A DNA stretch of 64,000 bases from CAWAPS01 sp963783945 (GTDB lineage Bacteria; Actinomycetota; Acidimicrobiia; Acidimicrobiales; Palsa-688), in contig CAWAPS010000019.1 in the NCBI GenBank assembly GCA_963783945.1, positions 434,001-498,000 of the forward strand. Direction: 5' to 3'. The number at the start of each line of letters is the position of its first letter. Position 1 is the stretch's first letter. The position numbers and the translations under genes are program-made. Shown here piece by piece: positions 1-7,765 of the stretch. The notes under the pieces were generated by a model. That model searched no databases and had not been told where the DNA came from. It saw only the letters and a program-made list of their open reading frames with translations.

Positions 1-18
1 TCACGGAGGATCGAATCC

Positions 19-414
19 ATGGCGCTCCCCGACGACCTCACCGCTCTGCTGAAGCAACCGAGTCCCTGCTACGTCGCCACGCTCATGCCTGACGGCTCCC
101 CCCAGCTCACGCAGACGTGGGTGGACACTGATGGCGACCACATCCTCATCAACACCGTCGAGGGCTTCCAGAAGGCCAATAACGTGAAGCGTGACCAACG
201 AGTCGCGGTCACCGTGTCCGATCCGGCCCAACCCTTTCGGTATTTCGGGATTCGGGGTCGAGTCGTGGACGCGACGACCGCGGGCGGTGCCGAGCACATC
301 GAGGCGCTGTCCCAGCGGTACCTGGGCGGCCCGTATCCCTGGTTCGGTGGTCGCGACCAGGTTCGCCTCATCCTGACCATCAGTGCGGACAGGATCATCC
401 CGCCGCTGTCCTGA
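19..414 (+). CDS. PPOX-class F420-type oxidoreductase
   Basis: A 131-residue single-domain split-barrel flavoprotein of the pyridoxamine-phosphate-oxidase-like family. The N-terminal pattern of a short helix, then CYVATLMPDG and SPQLTQTWV, is typical of actinobacterial TIGR03618-type members that use F420 or FMN to reduce small organic substrates in the cytosol. A GGAGG at 5-9 lies nine bases before the ATG, which fixes the start. The length is normal for the family. No partner gene identifies the substrate; the next gene is convergent. Family assignment is confident, cofactor is inferred from the family, and the substrate is unknown. Confidence 0.85.
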   Translation: MALPDDLTALLKQPSPCYVATLMPDGSPQLTQTWVDTDGDHILINTVEGFQKANNVKRDQRVAVTVSDPAQPFRYFGIRGRVVDATTAGGAEHIEALSQRYLGGPYPWFGGRDQVRLILTISADRIIPPLS

Positions 415-468
415 GCCGAGGCAGCGTCCGGGTTGGCGATGCCGGGCCCATGATGCTGCCGCGTGTAT

Positions 469-1218
469 CTATGGCATCGAGCTGATGCCGGCCAGACCCT
501 CCAGCGTCAGGCCGTAGGAAAGGTCAGTCAGGACCGCTCGCTTCAGTTGCTCGGTCAAGGCCAGGCGGGTGTACTTGAGCAGCAGTGGATTGCGAGTGTC
601 GATATCTCGGGCGAGCTCCCACGCGCGAGGGAGAAGGTCCTCCTTCGCCATGACCTCGGCGACAATGTCAAGCTTCTTTGCTTCCTCGGCGCCGATCTCC
701 TCGTTCGTCAGGAGGAAGTACCGCCCTCGATTCGGTCCGAGCAAGTGCGGCCAGACCGTGTGCACGCCGTCCCCGGGAACGGCATTCGGGAAATGCGGGG
801 CATCCTGGAATACGGCATGGTCGGCACACAGGACGATGTCGGAAAGAATGAGGAGTTCGGCGTGATAGCGGGCGGGACCATTGACCGCCCCGATTACCGG
901 GACCTCGATATCCAGCAGGTTCCTCAGAAGACGGCGGCCCTCCGTGAAAATCTTGTCCCACGTAACTGCCGTGAGAGGCGGCCAGCCGTCGAAGGCGACA
1001 GAATCGCAAAACGAATCGCCCGAGCCGGTAAGGATCACAACCCGGTTCTCGGAGTCGCCGGCCACGTCGGCAAACAGATCTCCTAGCTCCCGGTGCGCCG
1101 GTTCGTCCCATACCAATGACTGCCCATCTCCGTCATGCAGCTTGATCTCCAGAACGCCGCCCTCCCGGCGCAACTGGGCGCGGCTGTAACGCGGGGCATA
1201 GTCATCGAGCTTCGGCAT
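469..1218 (-). CDS. 6-oxocamphor hydrolase-like crotonase (beta-diketone hydrolase)
   Basis: A 249-residue crotonase-fold protein. It lacks the usual GGG oxyanion segment of enoyl-CoA hydratases (GPARYHAEL instead) and resembles 6-oxocamphor hydrolase, which cleaves a C-C bond in bicyclic beta-diketones by a retro-Claisen reaction. From recalled knowledge of the Rhodococcus enzyme, its key residues Trp40, His45, His122, His145, Asp154 and Glu244 all have counterparts here: Trp37, His42, His119, His142, Asp150 and Glu240. The motifs SLVW, FQDAPHFP, VPGDG and NRGRYFLLT are all present. A GGGGGAG stands just before the ATG. A nearby monooxygenase and, further off, a P450 and SDR fit cyclic terpenoid breakdown. 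An ordinary enoyl-CoA hydratase role is less likely. Confidence 0.8.
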   Translation of the reverse strand: MPKLDDYAPRYSRAQLRREGGVLEIKLHDGDGQSLVWDEPAHRELGDLFADVAGDSENRVVILTGSGDSFCDSVAFDGWPPLTAVTWDKIFTEGRRLLRNLLDIEVPVIGAVNGPARYHAELLILSDIVLCADHAVFQDAPHFPNAVPGDGVHTVWPHLLGPNRGRYFLLTNEEIGAEEAKKLDIVAEVMAKEDLLPRAWELARDIDTRNPLLLKYTRLALTEQLKRAVLTDLSYGLTLEGLAGISSMP

Positions 1219-1345
1219 CAGATCTCCCCCAATTCGAGGTGTCAGGTTGCGGAGACCTTACAGCCAGCGGGCGGCCACCACCGACCCCGCGATCGGCGGG
1301 GGACCGGGCCCGGCGGCCAGGTCGCTGAGGCGCTATTTTGACGGC

Positions 1346-1807
1346 GTGGCGCTCAGGATCCGTACGGCGCGTCCGGACGACCTGGAAAAACTGCAGGACA
1401 TCTTTCGGCGGTCGTCGTTGTCAAACGGCGATGACCGCCAAAATCTGCTGAACCATCCCGAGTACCTGGTCCTGCCGCCCGAGCCGGTGCTGGAGGGACG
1501 GTCGCGGGTCGCCGAGCGCGAGGGCGATGAGATCGTCGGCTTCGCCACGGTCGAGCAATCTTCCGCCGCCGCCGAGCTCGTCGATTTGTTCGTCGATCCC
1601 GACTGTGTGCGCCAGGGAGTCGGCCGAGCCCTGATCGACGACGCGGTCGCGGGGCTTCGCCGCTGTGCCGTCAGTGACTTGCATGTCTCAGCCAATGGGC
1701 ACGCCCTGCCCTTCTACCTGGCTGTGGGATTCGAAGTGGTCGGCACAGGTGCGACCCCGCTCGGATCCAGCCTCCACATGATCATGAGAGTACATCACTC
1801 ATCATGA
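1346..1807 (+). CDS. GNAT-family N-acetyltransferase
   Basis: A small GNAT acyltransferase that transfers acetyl from acetyl-CoA to an unknown amine. The frame is open from 1247, but family homology begins at the GTG at 1346 (VALRIRTARPDDLEKLQ), giving 153 residues; the upstream stretch is low-complexity. The acetyl-CoA-binding motif A appears as VDPDCVRQGVGRALIDDAV, followed by the motif B region ending in HALPFYLAVGFEVVG. It is followed after 55 bases by a second, unrelated-length GNAT protein in the same direction. The substrate cannot be told from sequence. Confidence 0.75.
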   Translation: MALRIRTARPDDLEKLQDIFRRSSLSNGDDRQNLLNHPEYLVLPPEPVLEGRSRVAEREGDEIVGFATVEQSSAAAELVDLFVDPDCVRQGVGRALIDDAVAGLRRCAVSDLHVSANGHALPFYLAVGFEVVGTGATPLGSSLHMIMRVHHSS

Positions 1808-1862
1808 ATCTGCCGCCCAATAATCAGTTTGAGGCAACCCGCCGGTCCCGGCATACTCCGCC

Positions 1863-2723
1863 ATGGACGTTCGCGCTTTCGATAACCCGGGTCAGTTTGC
1901 TCAGGGGGCCGCCCGTTATCTCGAGCTCGATCCGTTCAGTTCCAGCGTTATTGCCGGGCAAATGGACGCGGTACTGACCGGCGTACGCCGGAGTGGACCG
2001 CAGGACGCCTGGTGGACCTTGGTCGACGGAGATCAAGTGATGGGTACCGCCATGCACACCCCCCCACACAAGCTGTTCCTGGCCAGGATGCCAGCTCTAG
2101 GTGCAGCCTTGCTGGCCCGGTCGCTCTGGGCCGCCGGGAGGGATCTGCCGGGCGTGGCCGGAGAGCTGGAGACGGTTACCGCTTTCGCCGAGGCATGGGA
2201 AGACCTCACTGGCCACGGGTCGTCGACCGACGTCTCGATGCGGATGTACCGGCTCACCGACTTGACCGTGCCCTGCGGCGTGCCGGGCGCTGCTCGTGCC
2301 GCGTGCAGCGACCAGGTCGAGCTCGTGGCCGCCTGGTTGAAGGCGTTTCATCACGAGGCGCAGCCGTACGCCCCCATTCAGGACTGGACCACGCTTGCCC
2401 GGCAGCGGATCACCATCGGTCAGTTCCGAGTGTGGGCGGACGGCAACAAAGCGGTCTCGATGGCCGGCTTTGGCCGGCCGGCCGCTGGCGTGTCGCGGGT
2501 CGGACCTGTGTACACCCCGCCGGGTGATCGAAAGCGCGGCTACGGGGCAGCGGTCACCGCCGATGCCACCGCCGTAGCCATCAGCACCGGCGCCCGGCAC
2601 GTGGTGCTGTACACCGATCTGTCCAACCCGACTTCGAACGCCATCTACCAGTCCATCGGCTACCGAGCCGATCACGACGCCGAGGAGCGCACCTTCACCC
2701 GGGCCCGGCGTCGCTCCGGCTAG
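1863..2723 (+). CDS. GNAT-family N-acetyltransferase, two-lobed
   Basis: A 286-residue protein with a degenerate N-terminal half and a GNAT fold in the C-terminal half. The second half shows VGPVYTPPGDRKRGYGAAV, a variant motif A, and then LYTDLSNPTSNAIYQSIGY, the motif B region with the conserved Asn/Tyr of acetyltransferases. Large two-lobed GNATs of this type are common in actinobacteria and mostly uncharacterised. It follows the smaller GNAT gene and may share its transcript. Its 3' end faces the monooxygenase gene. Function beyond acyl transfer is unknown. Confidence 0.72.
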   Translation: MDVRAFDNPGQFAQGAARYLELDPFSSSVIAGQMDAVLTGVRRSGPQDAWWTLVDGDQVMGTAMHTPPHKLFLARMPALGAALLARSLWAAGRDLPGVAGELETVTAFAEAWEDLTGHGSSTDVSMRMYRLTDLTVPCGVPGAARAACSDQVELVAAWLKAFHHEAQPYAPIQDWTTLARQRITIGQFRVWADGNKAVSMAGFGRPAAGVSRVGPVYTPPGDRKRGYGAAVTADATAVAISTGARHVVLYTDLSNPTSNAIYQSIGYRADHDAEERTFTRARRRSG

Positions 2724-2795
2724 GTCATGCCATGGCGCCGAGCGGCCTCCGGCCGGCGGCGAGGGACCGGTCGGGAAATCAATCCGCAGCCTGGC

Positions 2796-4442
2796 TCAAC
2801 CGAAGTCGAAGCCGGGATATCCGGCTGAGGCCACCTCATCGCACCTTCTGCGGTATTCCGGTACGCCTCCGACGTAGGCCAGAAACATCCGCTTCTTCCC
2901 CGGCTGATTCGCCCCGTTCCACCAGGAATTGCAGGAAGGGTCGAGCAGAATGGATCCCTCGACGAGAGAATTCACATGCTCCGTCCACTCGCTCTGAGCC
3001 TCCGAGCTGCATTCGACCGTGCGGCGGCCGGTTTCGCTCATGACCGCGATGCAATCGGCGATCCAGTCGACGTGCTGTTCGATGGAGGTAACGACGTTGC
3101 TGAGGGCAGAGGGGCTTCCCGGACCGGTAATGGTGAACAGGTTGGGGAAGCCCGCTACCTGGATCCCGAGGTAGGACACCGGACCACGATCGCGCCAGAC
3201 ATCCCGCAGGGTCGCTCCATGGCGTCCCACCACGTCTATCGCGCTCAACGGGCCGGTTGTGGCATCGAAGCCCGTCGCGTACACGATCACGTCGACTGGA
3301 CAGAAGCCTTGCCCGGTCTCGATCCCGTTGGGTGTGACTCGTTCGATACCACCCTTGCGCAGGTCGATCAGGGTCACGTTGTCGCGATTGAACGTCTCGA
3401 AATAGCCCTGATCGATGATGGGTCGCTTGCAGCCGAAGGGATAGTGCGGGACCAGAGCCGACGCCGTCTCGGCGTCCTTGACGATTCTGCCAACTGCCTC
3501 CCCGTACAACTGTCTGGCCATCTCGTTGGCCTGGCGATCCGTCATGACGTCGGACCAGAACATGGCGCCCCGGACCCCGTGCTCCTCAATGGCCCGAATC
3601 TGATCTTCACGCGATGCCGTCCTGAGGGGCGGACGTTGGTCCCGCTGCATCAAAAAAGTAATGGAACGAGTGGTGCCCGGAGCGGCCGCCTTCTGCTCAA
3701 TCCGAATCTGGTCGTATCTCGACTTGAGCTCGGCCAGCTCGCCTGCGTGAAAAGGACGGGCGGTGGACGGAAAGGTGTACGCCGCCGATCGCTGGAGCAC
3801 ATATAGGTGGTCGGCCTGCTCCGCGATGAGCGGAATGGCCTGAACTCCAGACGAACCGGTGCCTACAATTGCGGTGCGCTGGCCGGTGAAGTCGTAGCCC
3901 TGGTGGGGAAACCGGTTGGTGAACAGTGATGTTCCGGCAAAGCTCCCCATGCCGGGTATGGCGGGGTCGAGAGGAGCGGACAGGATGCCGGTCGCGGCGA
4001 CGAGGTACCGAGCTGATATGTGCTCGTGGCCATCCGTCTCGACCGACCACGAACCATTCGACTCGTCATAGACGGCCGCCGACACCCTCGTGCCCAGTTG
4101 GATATCTCGACGCAGGTCGAATCGATCGGCCACATGGTTGAGGTAGGACTCGACCTCTGCTTGTGGCGGCAGTACGTCGTTCCACACCCAATCCTGCTCG
4201 AGGTCCGGGCTGAAGCTGTAGGAGTACTCGATGCTCTCGATGTCACAGCGCGCACCCGGGTAGCGGTTCCAGAACCATGTGCCGCCGACCCCCTCGGCTT
4301 TCTCCAACACTCGAACCGATAACCCGAGCTGGCGCAGCTTGTACAGCGCGTACAGCCCGGCGAAGCCGGCCCCGATGACGAGCACATCGAATGCTTGCTG
4401 CTCGACGTCATCGGGACGGGGCGCTGCCTGTCCGACCTCCAC
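2796..4442 (-). CDS. Flavin-containing (Baeyer-Villiger-type) monooxygenase
   Basis: A 548-residue FAD/NADPH monooxygenase of the cyclohexanone-monooxygenase family, which inserts oxygen into ketones to give esters or lactones. The FAD-binding GAGFAG lies at residues 24-29, the second Rossmann motif at IVGTGSSG, and an ATG motif (YATGFDATTG) near the C-terminus. The Baeyer-Villiger fingerprint FxGxxxHxxxW reads FAGTSLFTNRF at 168-178, so both His and Trp are Phe. The start is the GTG at 4442, preceded by GGGAGG; an ATG at 4511 would overlap the upstream gene. That gene ends 17 bases upstream, so the two probably form an operon. Whether it still makes lactones is uncertain. Confidence 0.82.
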   Translation of the reverse strand: MEVGQAAPRPDDVEQQAFDVLVIGAGFAGLYALYKLRQLGLSVRVLEKAEGVGGTWFWNRYPGARCDIESIEYSYSFSPDLEQDWVWNDVLPPQAEVESYLNHVADRFDLRRDIQLGTRVSAAVYDESNGSWSVETDGHEHISARYLVAATGILSAPLDPAIPGMGSFAGTSLFTNRFPHQGYDFTGQRTAIVGTGSSGVQAIPLIAEQADHLYVLQRSAAYTFPSTARPFHAGELAELKSRYDQIRIEQKAAAPGTTRSITFLMQRDQRPPLRTASREDQIRAIEEHGVRGAMFWSDVMTDRQANEMARQLYGEAVGRIVKDAETASALVPHYPFGCKRPIIDQGYFETFNRDNVTLIDLRKGGIERVTPNGIETGQGFCPVDVIVYATGFDATTGPLSAIDVVGRHGATLRDVWRDRGPVSYLGIQVAGFPNLFTITGPGSPSALSNVVTSIEQHVDWIADCIAVMSETGRRTVECSSEAQSEWTEHVNSLVEGSILLDPSCNSWWNGANQPGKKRMFLAYVGGVPEYRRRCDEVASAGYPGFDFG

Positions 4443-4459
4443 CCTTTCCTCCCGGCAGG

Positions 4460-5053
4460 TCAGGGGGCGGCGCCGGCGATCGCAGGCACTATGACCTCGT
4501 CGCCACCCCACGGCGTCACCAGCTCGTCGGGCTGCCGGAAACGGTCGGGCAGGTCATCGGTGACCCGCCAGGTGGCCGCCAGGCGGCCCATCCCGACATC
4601 GATGGCACAGTTGAGTCCGATCTCCACCAGCTCCGACTCGGTGAAGTACTGCCGCAGGTCGTCGTAGACCTCGTCATCGATGGCGAGGTGATTGGTGGCG
4701 AACAGGTCAGCGAAACGCAAGGCGGCGCGCTCGGCGGCCGACAGGTCGTCGGCCTCCTGGGGCTTCTCCAGCGAGCACACCAGGTCCTCATCGACCCCGT
4801 CCTCGACCGCGCTGGCGTAGCGGATCGCCATGCAGCTGCGACACTGATTGTGAAAGGCGATGCGCAGCCGGATCAGCTCGATCAGCCGGGGCGACAGCGT
4901 GCCCGACGAGTTGATCGCGACCATCGCCATTCCTATTCCGGCGGCGATCTCAGGGCGATGGGCGGTGATGCTGCTCACCCCGTGCTGAATGCGGGCGGCA
5001 CGGTCTTCGGGGGGAGGCGCCCAACCGATGTCGACTCCACGGATACGGGCCAT
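4460..5053 (-). CDS. Carboxymuconolactone decarboxylase-like (AhpD-fold) protein
   Basis: A 197-residue AhpD/CMD-fold protein. It has a CxxC pair in NQCRSCMAIRYA, as in AhpD-type peroxidase reductants, rather than the cysteine-free site of true decarboxylases, so a thiol-based redox or peroxide-detoxifying role is more likely than ring decarboxylation. It is the first gene of a probable two-gene operon with the monooxygenase 17 bases downstream, and could quench peroxide from uncoupled flavin turnover (inference). The start is the ATG at 5053, about nine bases after an AGGAGG-like sequence on the minus strand. Confidence 0.8.
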   Translation of the reverse strand: MARIRGVDIGWAPPPEDRAARIQHGVSSITAHRPEIAAGIGMAMVAINSSGTLSPRLIELIRLRIAFHNQCRSCMAIRYASAVEDGVDEDLVCSLEKPQEADDLSAAERAALRFADLFATNHLAIDDEVYDDLRQYFTESELVEIGLNCAIDVGMGRLAATWRVTDDLPDRFRQPDELVTPWGGDEVIVPAIAGAAP

Positions 5054-5142
5054 TCAACATCCTCCTTCCTGACGCCGGCGGCTGAATCACGGTAGCAGGC
5101 CCCCGGCTCCTCGACCGCTGGGTGTAAAGCGCCCTTGCGGCT

Positions 5143-5161
5143 GGGAGTTTGGCAAGCCTAA
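5143..5161. promoter_or_regulatory. Candidate DtxR/IdeR iron box
   Basis: This 19-mer (GGGAGTTTGGCAAGCCTAA) matches the actinobacterial iron box TTAGGTTAGGCTAACCTAA at 12 of 19 positions, with the 3' half best preserved. It lies 48 bases before the GTG of the truncated iron-permease gene, where an iron-dependent repressor would act on an efe operon. The left half is poor, so this is suggestive only. Confidence 0.35.
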
Positions 5162-5208
5162 TATTTTCTCTGTGGTGCTCCTGATCTTGGCCCCAAGGAC
5201 GGCGTGAG

Positions 5209-5415
5209 GTGCTGCCGACGTTCGTCATCGGGCTCCGGGAGGGGCTGGAGGCGGCGTTGATCGTGGGGATCGTGGCTGCGTTTCTCGGTCAGCAGAGGCG
5301 CCGGGATGCTTTGCGGCAAGTGTGGATCGGGACAGCGGCAGCCGTCGTGATCTGCTTCGCCGTAGGAGTGGGGTTGGAGGTGCTGTCATCCGATCTGCCC
5401 CAGCGTGGTCAGGAA
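5209..5415 (+). pseudogene. efeU: efeU (FTR1 iron permease), 5' fragment only
   Basis: The first 69 residues match the N-terminus of FTR1/EfeU ferrous-iron permeases: MLPTFVIGLREGLEAALIVG carries the first REGLE iron motif in transmembrane helix 1, followed by a second hydrophobic segment. After SDLPQRGQE (nucleotide 5415) similarity stops and the DNA becomes the 5' part of efeB in another frame. Family members have about seven transmembrane helices and a second REGLE-type motif; both are missing, as is any efeO. This looks like one deletion that removed the rest of efeU and all of efeO. An assembly error is the alternative. Confidence 0.75.
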
Positions 5416-6695
5416 CGCCCCGTCCGGTCACGGGTCGGGACACCCGGCCCGAAGAGGTGTCGCGCCGGCGCTTTCTCGGTGGATTGGGGGCCGGGGTGTT
5501 GGGCGCCGGCGCGGTGGCGGCCGGTTTCGGCGGGGGTTACGCCACCGCTCAGGCCGTCCGCTCCGACGACTCTTCCGCCTCCTCCGGCGCCACGGTGCCC
5601 TTCTACGGCCGGCACCAGGCCGGGATAGCCACCCCGGCCCAGGACCGGTTGGCCTTCGGCGTCTTGAGCCTGGTGGAAGGGGCATCGGCCGGCGACGTCC
5701 GCGCCATGCTGAAGGCCTGGACCGAAGCGGCGGCCCGAATGAGCCAAGGAGAGTTGGTCGGGGAGCACAGCCAGCCGAATGCTCCCCCCCTCGACACCGG
5801 TGAAGCTGTGGGCTCGCCCCCGGCGGGCCTGACCATCACGATCGGCTACGGCCCCACTTTGTTCGGCCGGCTCGGGCTCGAGGGCAAACGCCCCGCCGCC
5901 TTGGTCTCCTTGCCGGCTCTGCCCAACGAAAACCTCGACCCCAACTACACCGGCGGTGACCTGTGCATTCAGGCCTGCTCAAATGATCCGCTCGTGGCCT
6001 TCCACGCCGAACGCAACCTGGCGCGCCTCGGGATGGGGGTGGTCGAGCACAGTTGGATGGAGCTCGGGTTTGGTCGCACCTCGACCACCAGCACCCGCCA
6101 GGCCACCCCGCGCAACCTGCTCGGATTCAAAGACGGTACCCGCAACATCAAAGCTCAGGATCTTCAAGCCATGGACGAGCATGTGTGGGTTGGGACCGAG
6201 GCCGATCAGCCGTGGCTGCGGGATGGGTCGTATCTCATCGCCCGGCGTATCCGAATGTTCATCGAGAACTGGGACCGCGACTACCTGGCCGATCAGCAGA
6301 ACACCATCGGCCGATTCAAATCGAGCGGCGCGCCTCTCGGGGGAACCCACGAGTTGGACCCGCCGGACTTCGACGCCGAGGACGACGAGGGCAACCCGGT
6401 GATCCCGGCCGACTCCCACATCCGTCTGGCCAGCCGGGAGTCGAACCACGGCATCCAGATCCTTCGTCGCGGTTACTCCTATACCGACGGGATCGACCCG
6501 GTCCGAGGCACCCTCCTCGGCGGATTGTTCTTCATCGCTTTTGTTAAGAACCCGTCCCAGTTCATAACCCTCCAGCGACAACTGGGCACTCACGACGCCC
6601 TCAACGAGTACATCCAGCATCAGGGCAGTGCCATCTTCGCCTGCCCGCCCGGCGTGCGACGCGGCCAGCACTGGGGGGACGACATCTTCGCATGA
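5322..6695 (+). CDS. efeB: EfeB-type DyP peroxidase / deferrochelatase, Tat-exported
   Basis: A dye-decolourising haem peroxidase of the EfeB branch, thought to oxidise Fe(II) or handle haem outside the membrane in the efeUOB iron-uptake system. A twin-arginine signal (SRRRFLGG, about residues 47-54, with a hydrophobic stretch and ATAQA) precedes the mature domain, which contains GFKDGTRN (the GxxDG motif) and SNHGIQILRRGYSY with the probable proximal His. The only ATG in frame, at 5322, lies inside the efeU fragment, about 45 residues before the Tat motif. The native start was probably lost in the efeU-efeB deletion, so expression is uncertain. The mature enzyme is otherwise complete. Confidence 0.82.
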   Translation: MDRDSGSRRDLLRRRSGVGGAVIRSAPAWSGTPRPVTGRDTRPEEVSRRRFLGGLGAGVLGAGAVAAGFGGGYATAQAVRSDDSSASSGATVPFYGRHQAGIATPAQDRLAFGVLSLVEGASAGDVRAMLKAWTEAAARMSQGELVGEHSQPNAPPLDTGEAVGSPPAGLTITIGYGPTLFGRLGLEGKRPAALVSLPALPNENLDPNYTGGDLCIQACSNDPLVAFHAERNLARLGMGVVEHSWMELGFGRTSTTSTRQATPRNLLGFKDGTRNIKAQDLQAMDEHVWVGTEADQPWLRDGSYLIARRIRMFIENWDRDYLADQQNTIGRFKSSGAPLGGTHELDPPDFDAEDDEGNPVIPADSHIRLASRESNHGIQILRRGYSYTDGIDPVRGTLLGGLFFIAFVKNPSQFITLQRQLGTHDALNEYIQHQGSAIFACPPGVRRGQHWGDDIFA

Positions 6696-6823
6696 GCGCG
6701 TCCCGGCCCGGCGGACGCCGCGGGGGAAGGAAGCCGGAGCGGCTCGAGTTGCCGGGTCGAGAGCCGGCGTGCTGGGATCGGTGATGGTGGTTATGGCCGG
6801 GGCCAGGTGACGGGAACTTCGTA

Positions 6824-7765
6824 GTGTCTTCGTCAGGGTTGTTCTACGCCTTCACCCTCGGGATGCTGGCGGCGGTAAACCCGTGCGGGTTTCCCCTCCT
6901 GCCGGCATATCTGGAGCTGTTCACCGGTGATGCCGGTTCGGCCGGATTGGCCACCCGAACCGGCCGGGCGCTCGCCGCGGGTGGCCTATCAACCGTCGGC
7001 TTCCTGGCCCTGTTCGGTGCCTTCGGTCTGGCCATTGAAGCAGGGTGGTCCACCCTGGCCGGGCATGCGGTCAGCGGAGCCCGCTTTGTCATGGTGGGAG
7101 TCGGGATCGTCATGGCCGGGGCCGGCCTGGCGACGCTCCTGCGCCGGCCTCTGCCCCTGCGGCTTCCCGTGCTGCCCTCGGGGATAGGCCTGCGCCGGCC
7201 CGCGGCCATGGCGGTCTTCGGGATCTCATACGGCATCGCCTCGCTCGGGTGCGCGTTGCCGCTGTTCGTCAGCGGCGTGGCCACCACCTTCACCCGCAAC
7301 AGTCCGGCGGGTGGGGTTGCGGTCTTCGTCGCGTATGCCCTGGGAATGGGCAGCGTGCTCAGCGCTTTGGCCGTCGGGATGGTCCTGGCCGGGCCGGCCG
7401 CGGCCCGGCCGCTCAGGAGGGTCTCCCGCGTCGTGACCCCGCTCGGCGGCGCGCTCCTCACGTGCGTCGGGGTCTACCTGGTCTGGTATTGGATCAGCGC
7501 CATAAGCGCGCCGCTGGCCTCCAACCCGGTCGAACGGGTCGTTAACGCGGTCCAGGCGCACGTCGCGTCCTTCGTCCAGACCGAGGCGACCATCGTGGGT
7601 GCGGTGATAGGCGCGTTGGTCGTGGTGAGCGTGCTGGTCGCCGGATTCGCTGACGTCCGCGCTCCGTGGCGGGCCATTGTTGCCTCCCGCCGGGCCGGCG
7701 GGGCCGAAGAGACCGCTCCCGATCCCCGCGCCATAGCCGCTCAGTACTCGGACACCACCAGATGA
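6824..7765 (+). CDS. ccdA: CcdA-like cytochrome c biogenesis / thiol-transfer membrane protein
   Basis: A 313-residue membrane protein of the DsbD-gamma/CcdA family that carries electrons from cytoplasmic thioredoxin across the membrane to extracytoplasmic thioredoxin-like proteins. Six or more hydrophobic segments are visible. The two redox cysteines sit in NPCGF (Cys21, helix 1) and SLGCALPLF (helix 4), the family's characteristic places. The start is a GTG. The stop overlaps the ATG of the next gene (ATGA at 7762-7765), a double thioredoxin-fold protein that is the obvious electron acceptor. A C-terminal hydrophobic segment and polar tail extend beyond the core domain. Confidence 0.83.
   Translation: MSSSGLFYAFTLGMLAAVNPCGFPLLPAYLELFTGDAGSAGLATRTGRALAAGGLSTVGFLALFGAFGLAIEAGWSTLAGHAVSGARFVMVGVGIVMAGAGLATLLRRPLPLRLPVLPSGIGLRRPAAMAVFGISYGIASLGCALPLFVSGVATTFTRNSPAGGVAVFVAYALGMGSVLSALAVGMVLAGPAAARPLRRVSRVVTPLGGALLTCVGVYLVWYWISAISAPLASNPVERVVNAVQAHVASFVQTEATIVGAVIGALVVVSVLVAGFADVRAPWRAIVASRRAGGAEETAPDPRAIAAQYSDTTR

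Noticed and set aside
1247..1345. N-terminal extension of the GNAT gene
   Set aside because: The stretch is low-complexity and unlike the family; homology starts at the GTG at 1346.
4460..4511. Start of the monooxygenase at the ATG at 4511
   Set aside because: It would overlap the upstream gene by 52 bases, while the GTG at 4442 has a clear GGGAGG and matches the family start.
6692..6784. 30-codon frame overlapping the efeB stop (ATGA)
   Set aside because: The coupling is attractive, but the peptide is Arg/Gly-rich with no family features and ends well before ccdA.
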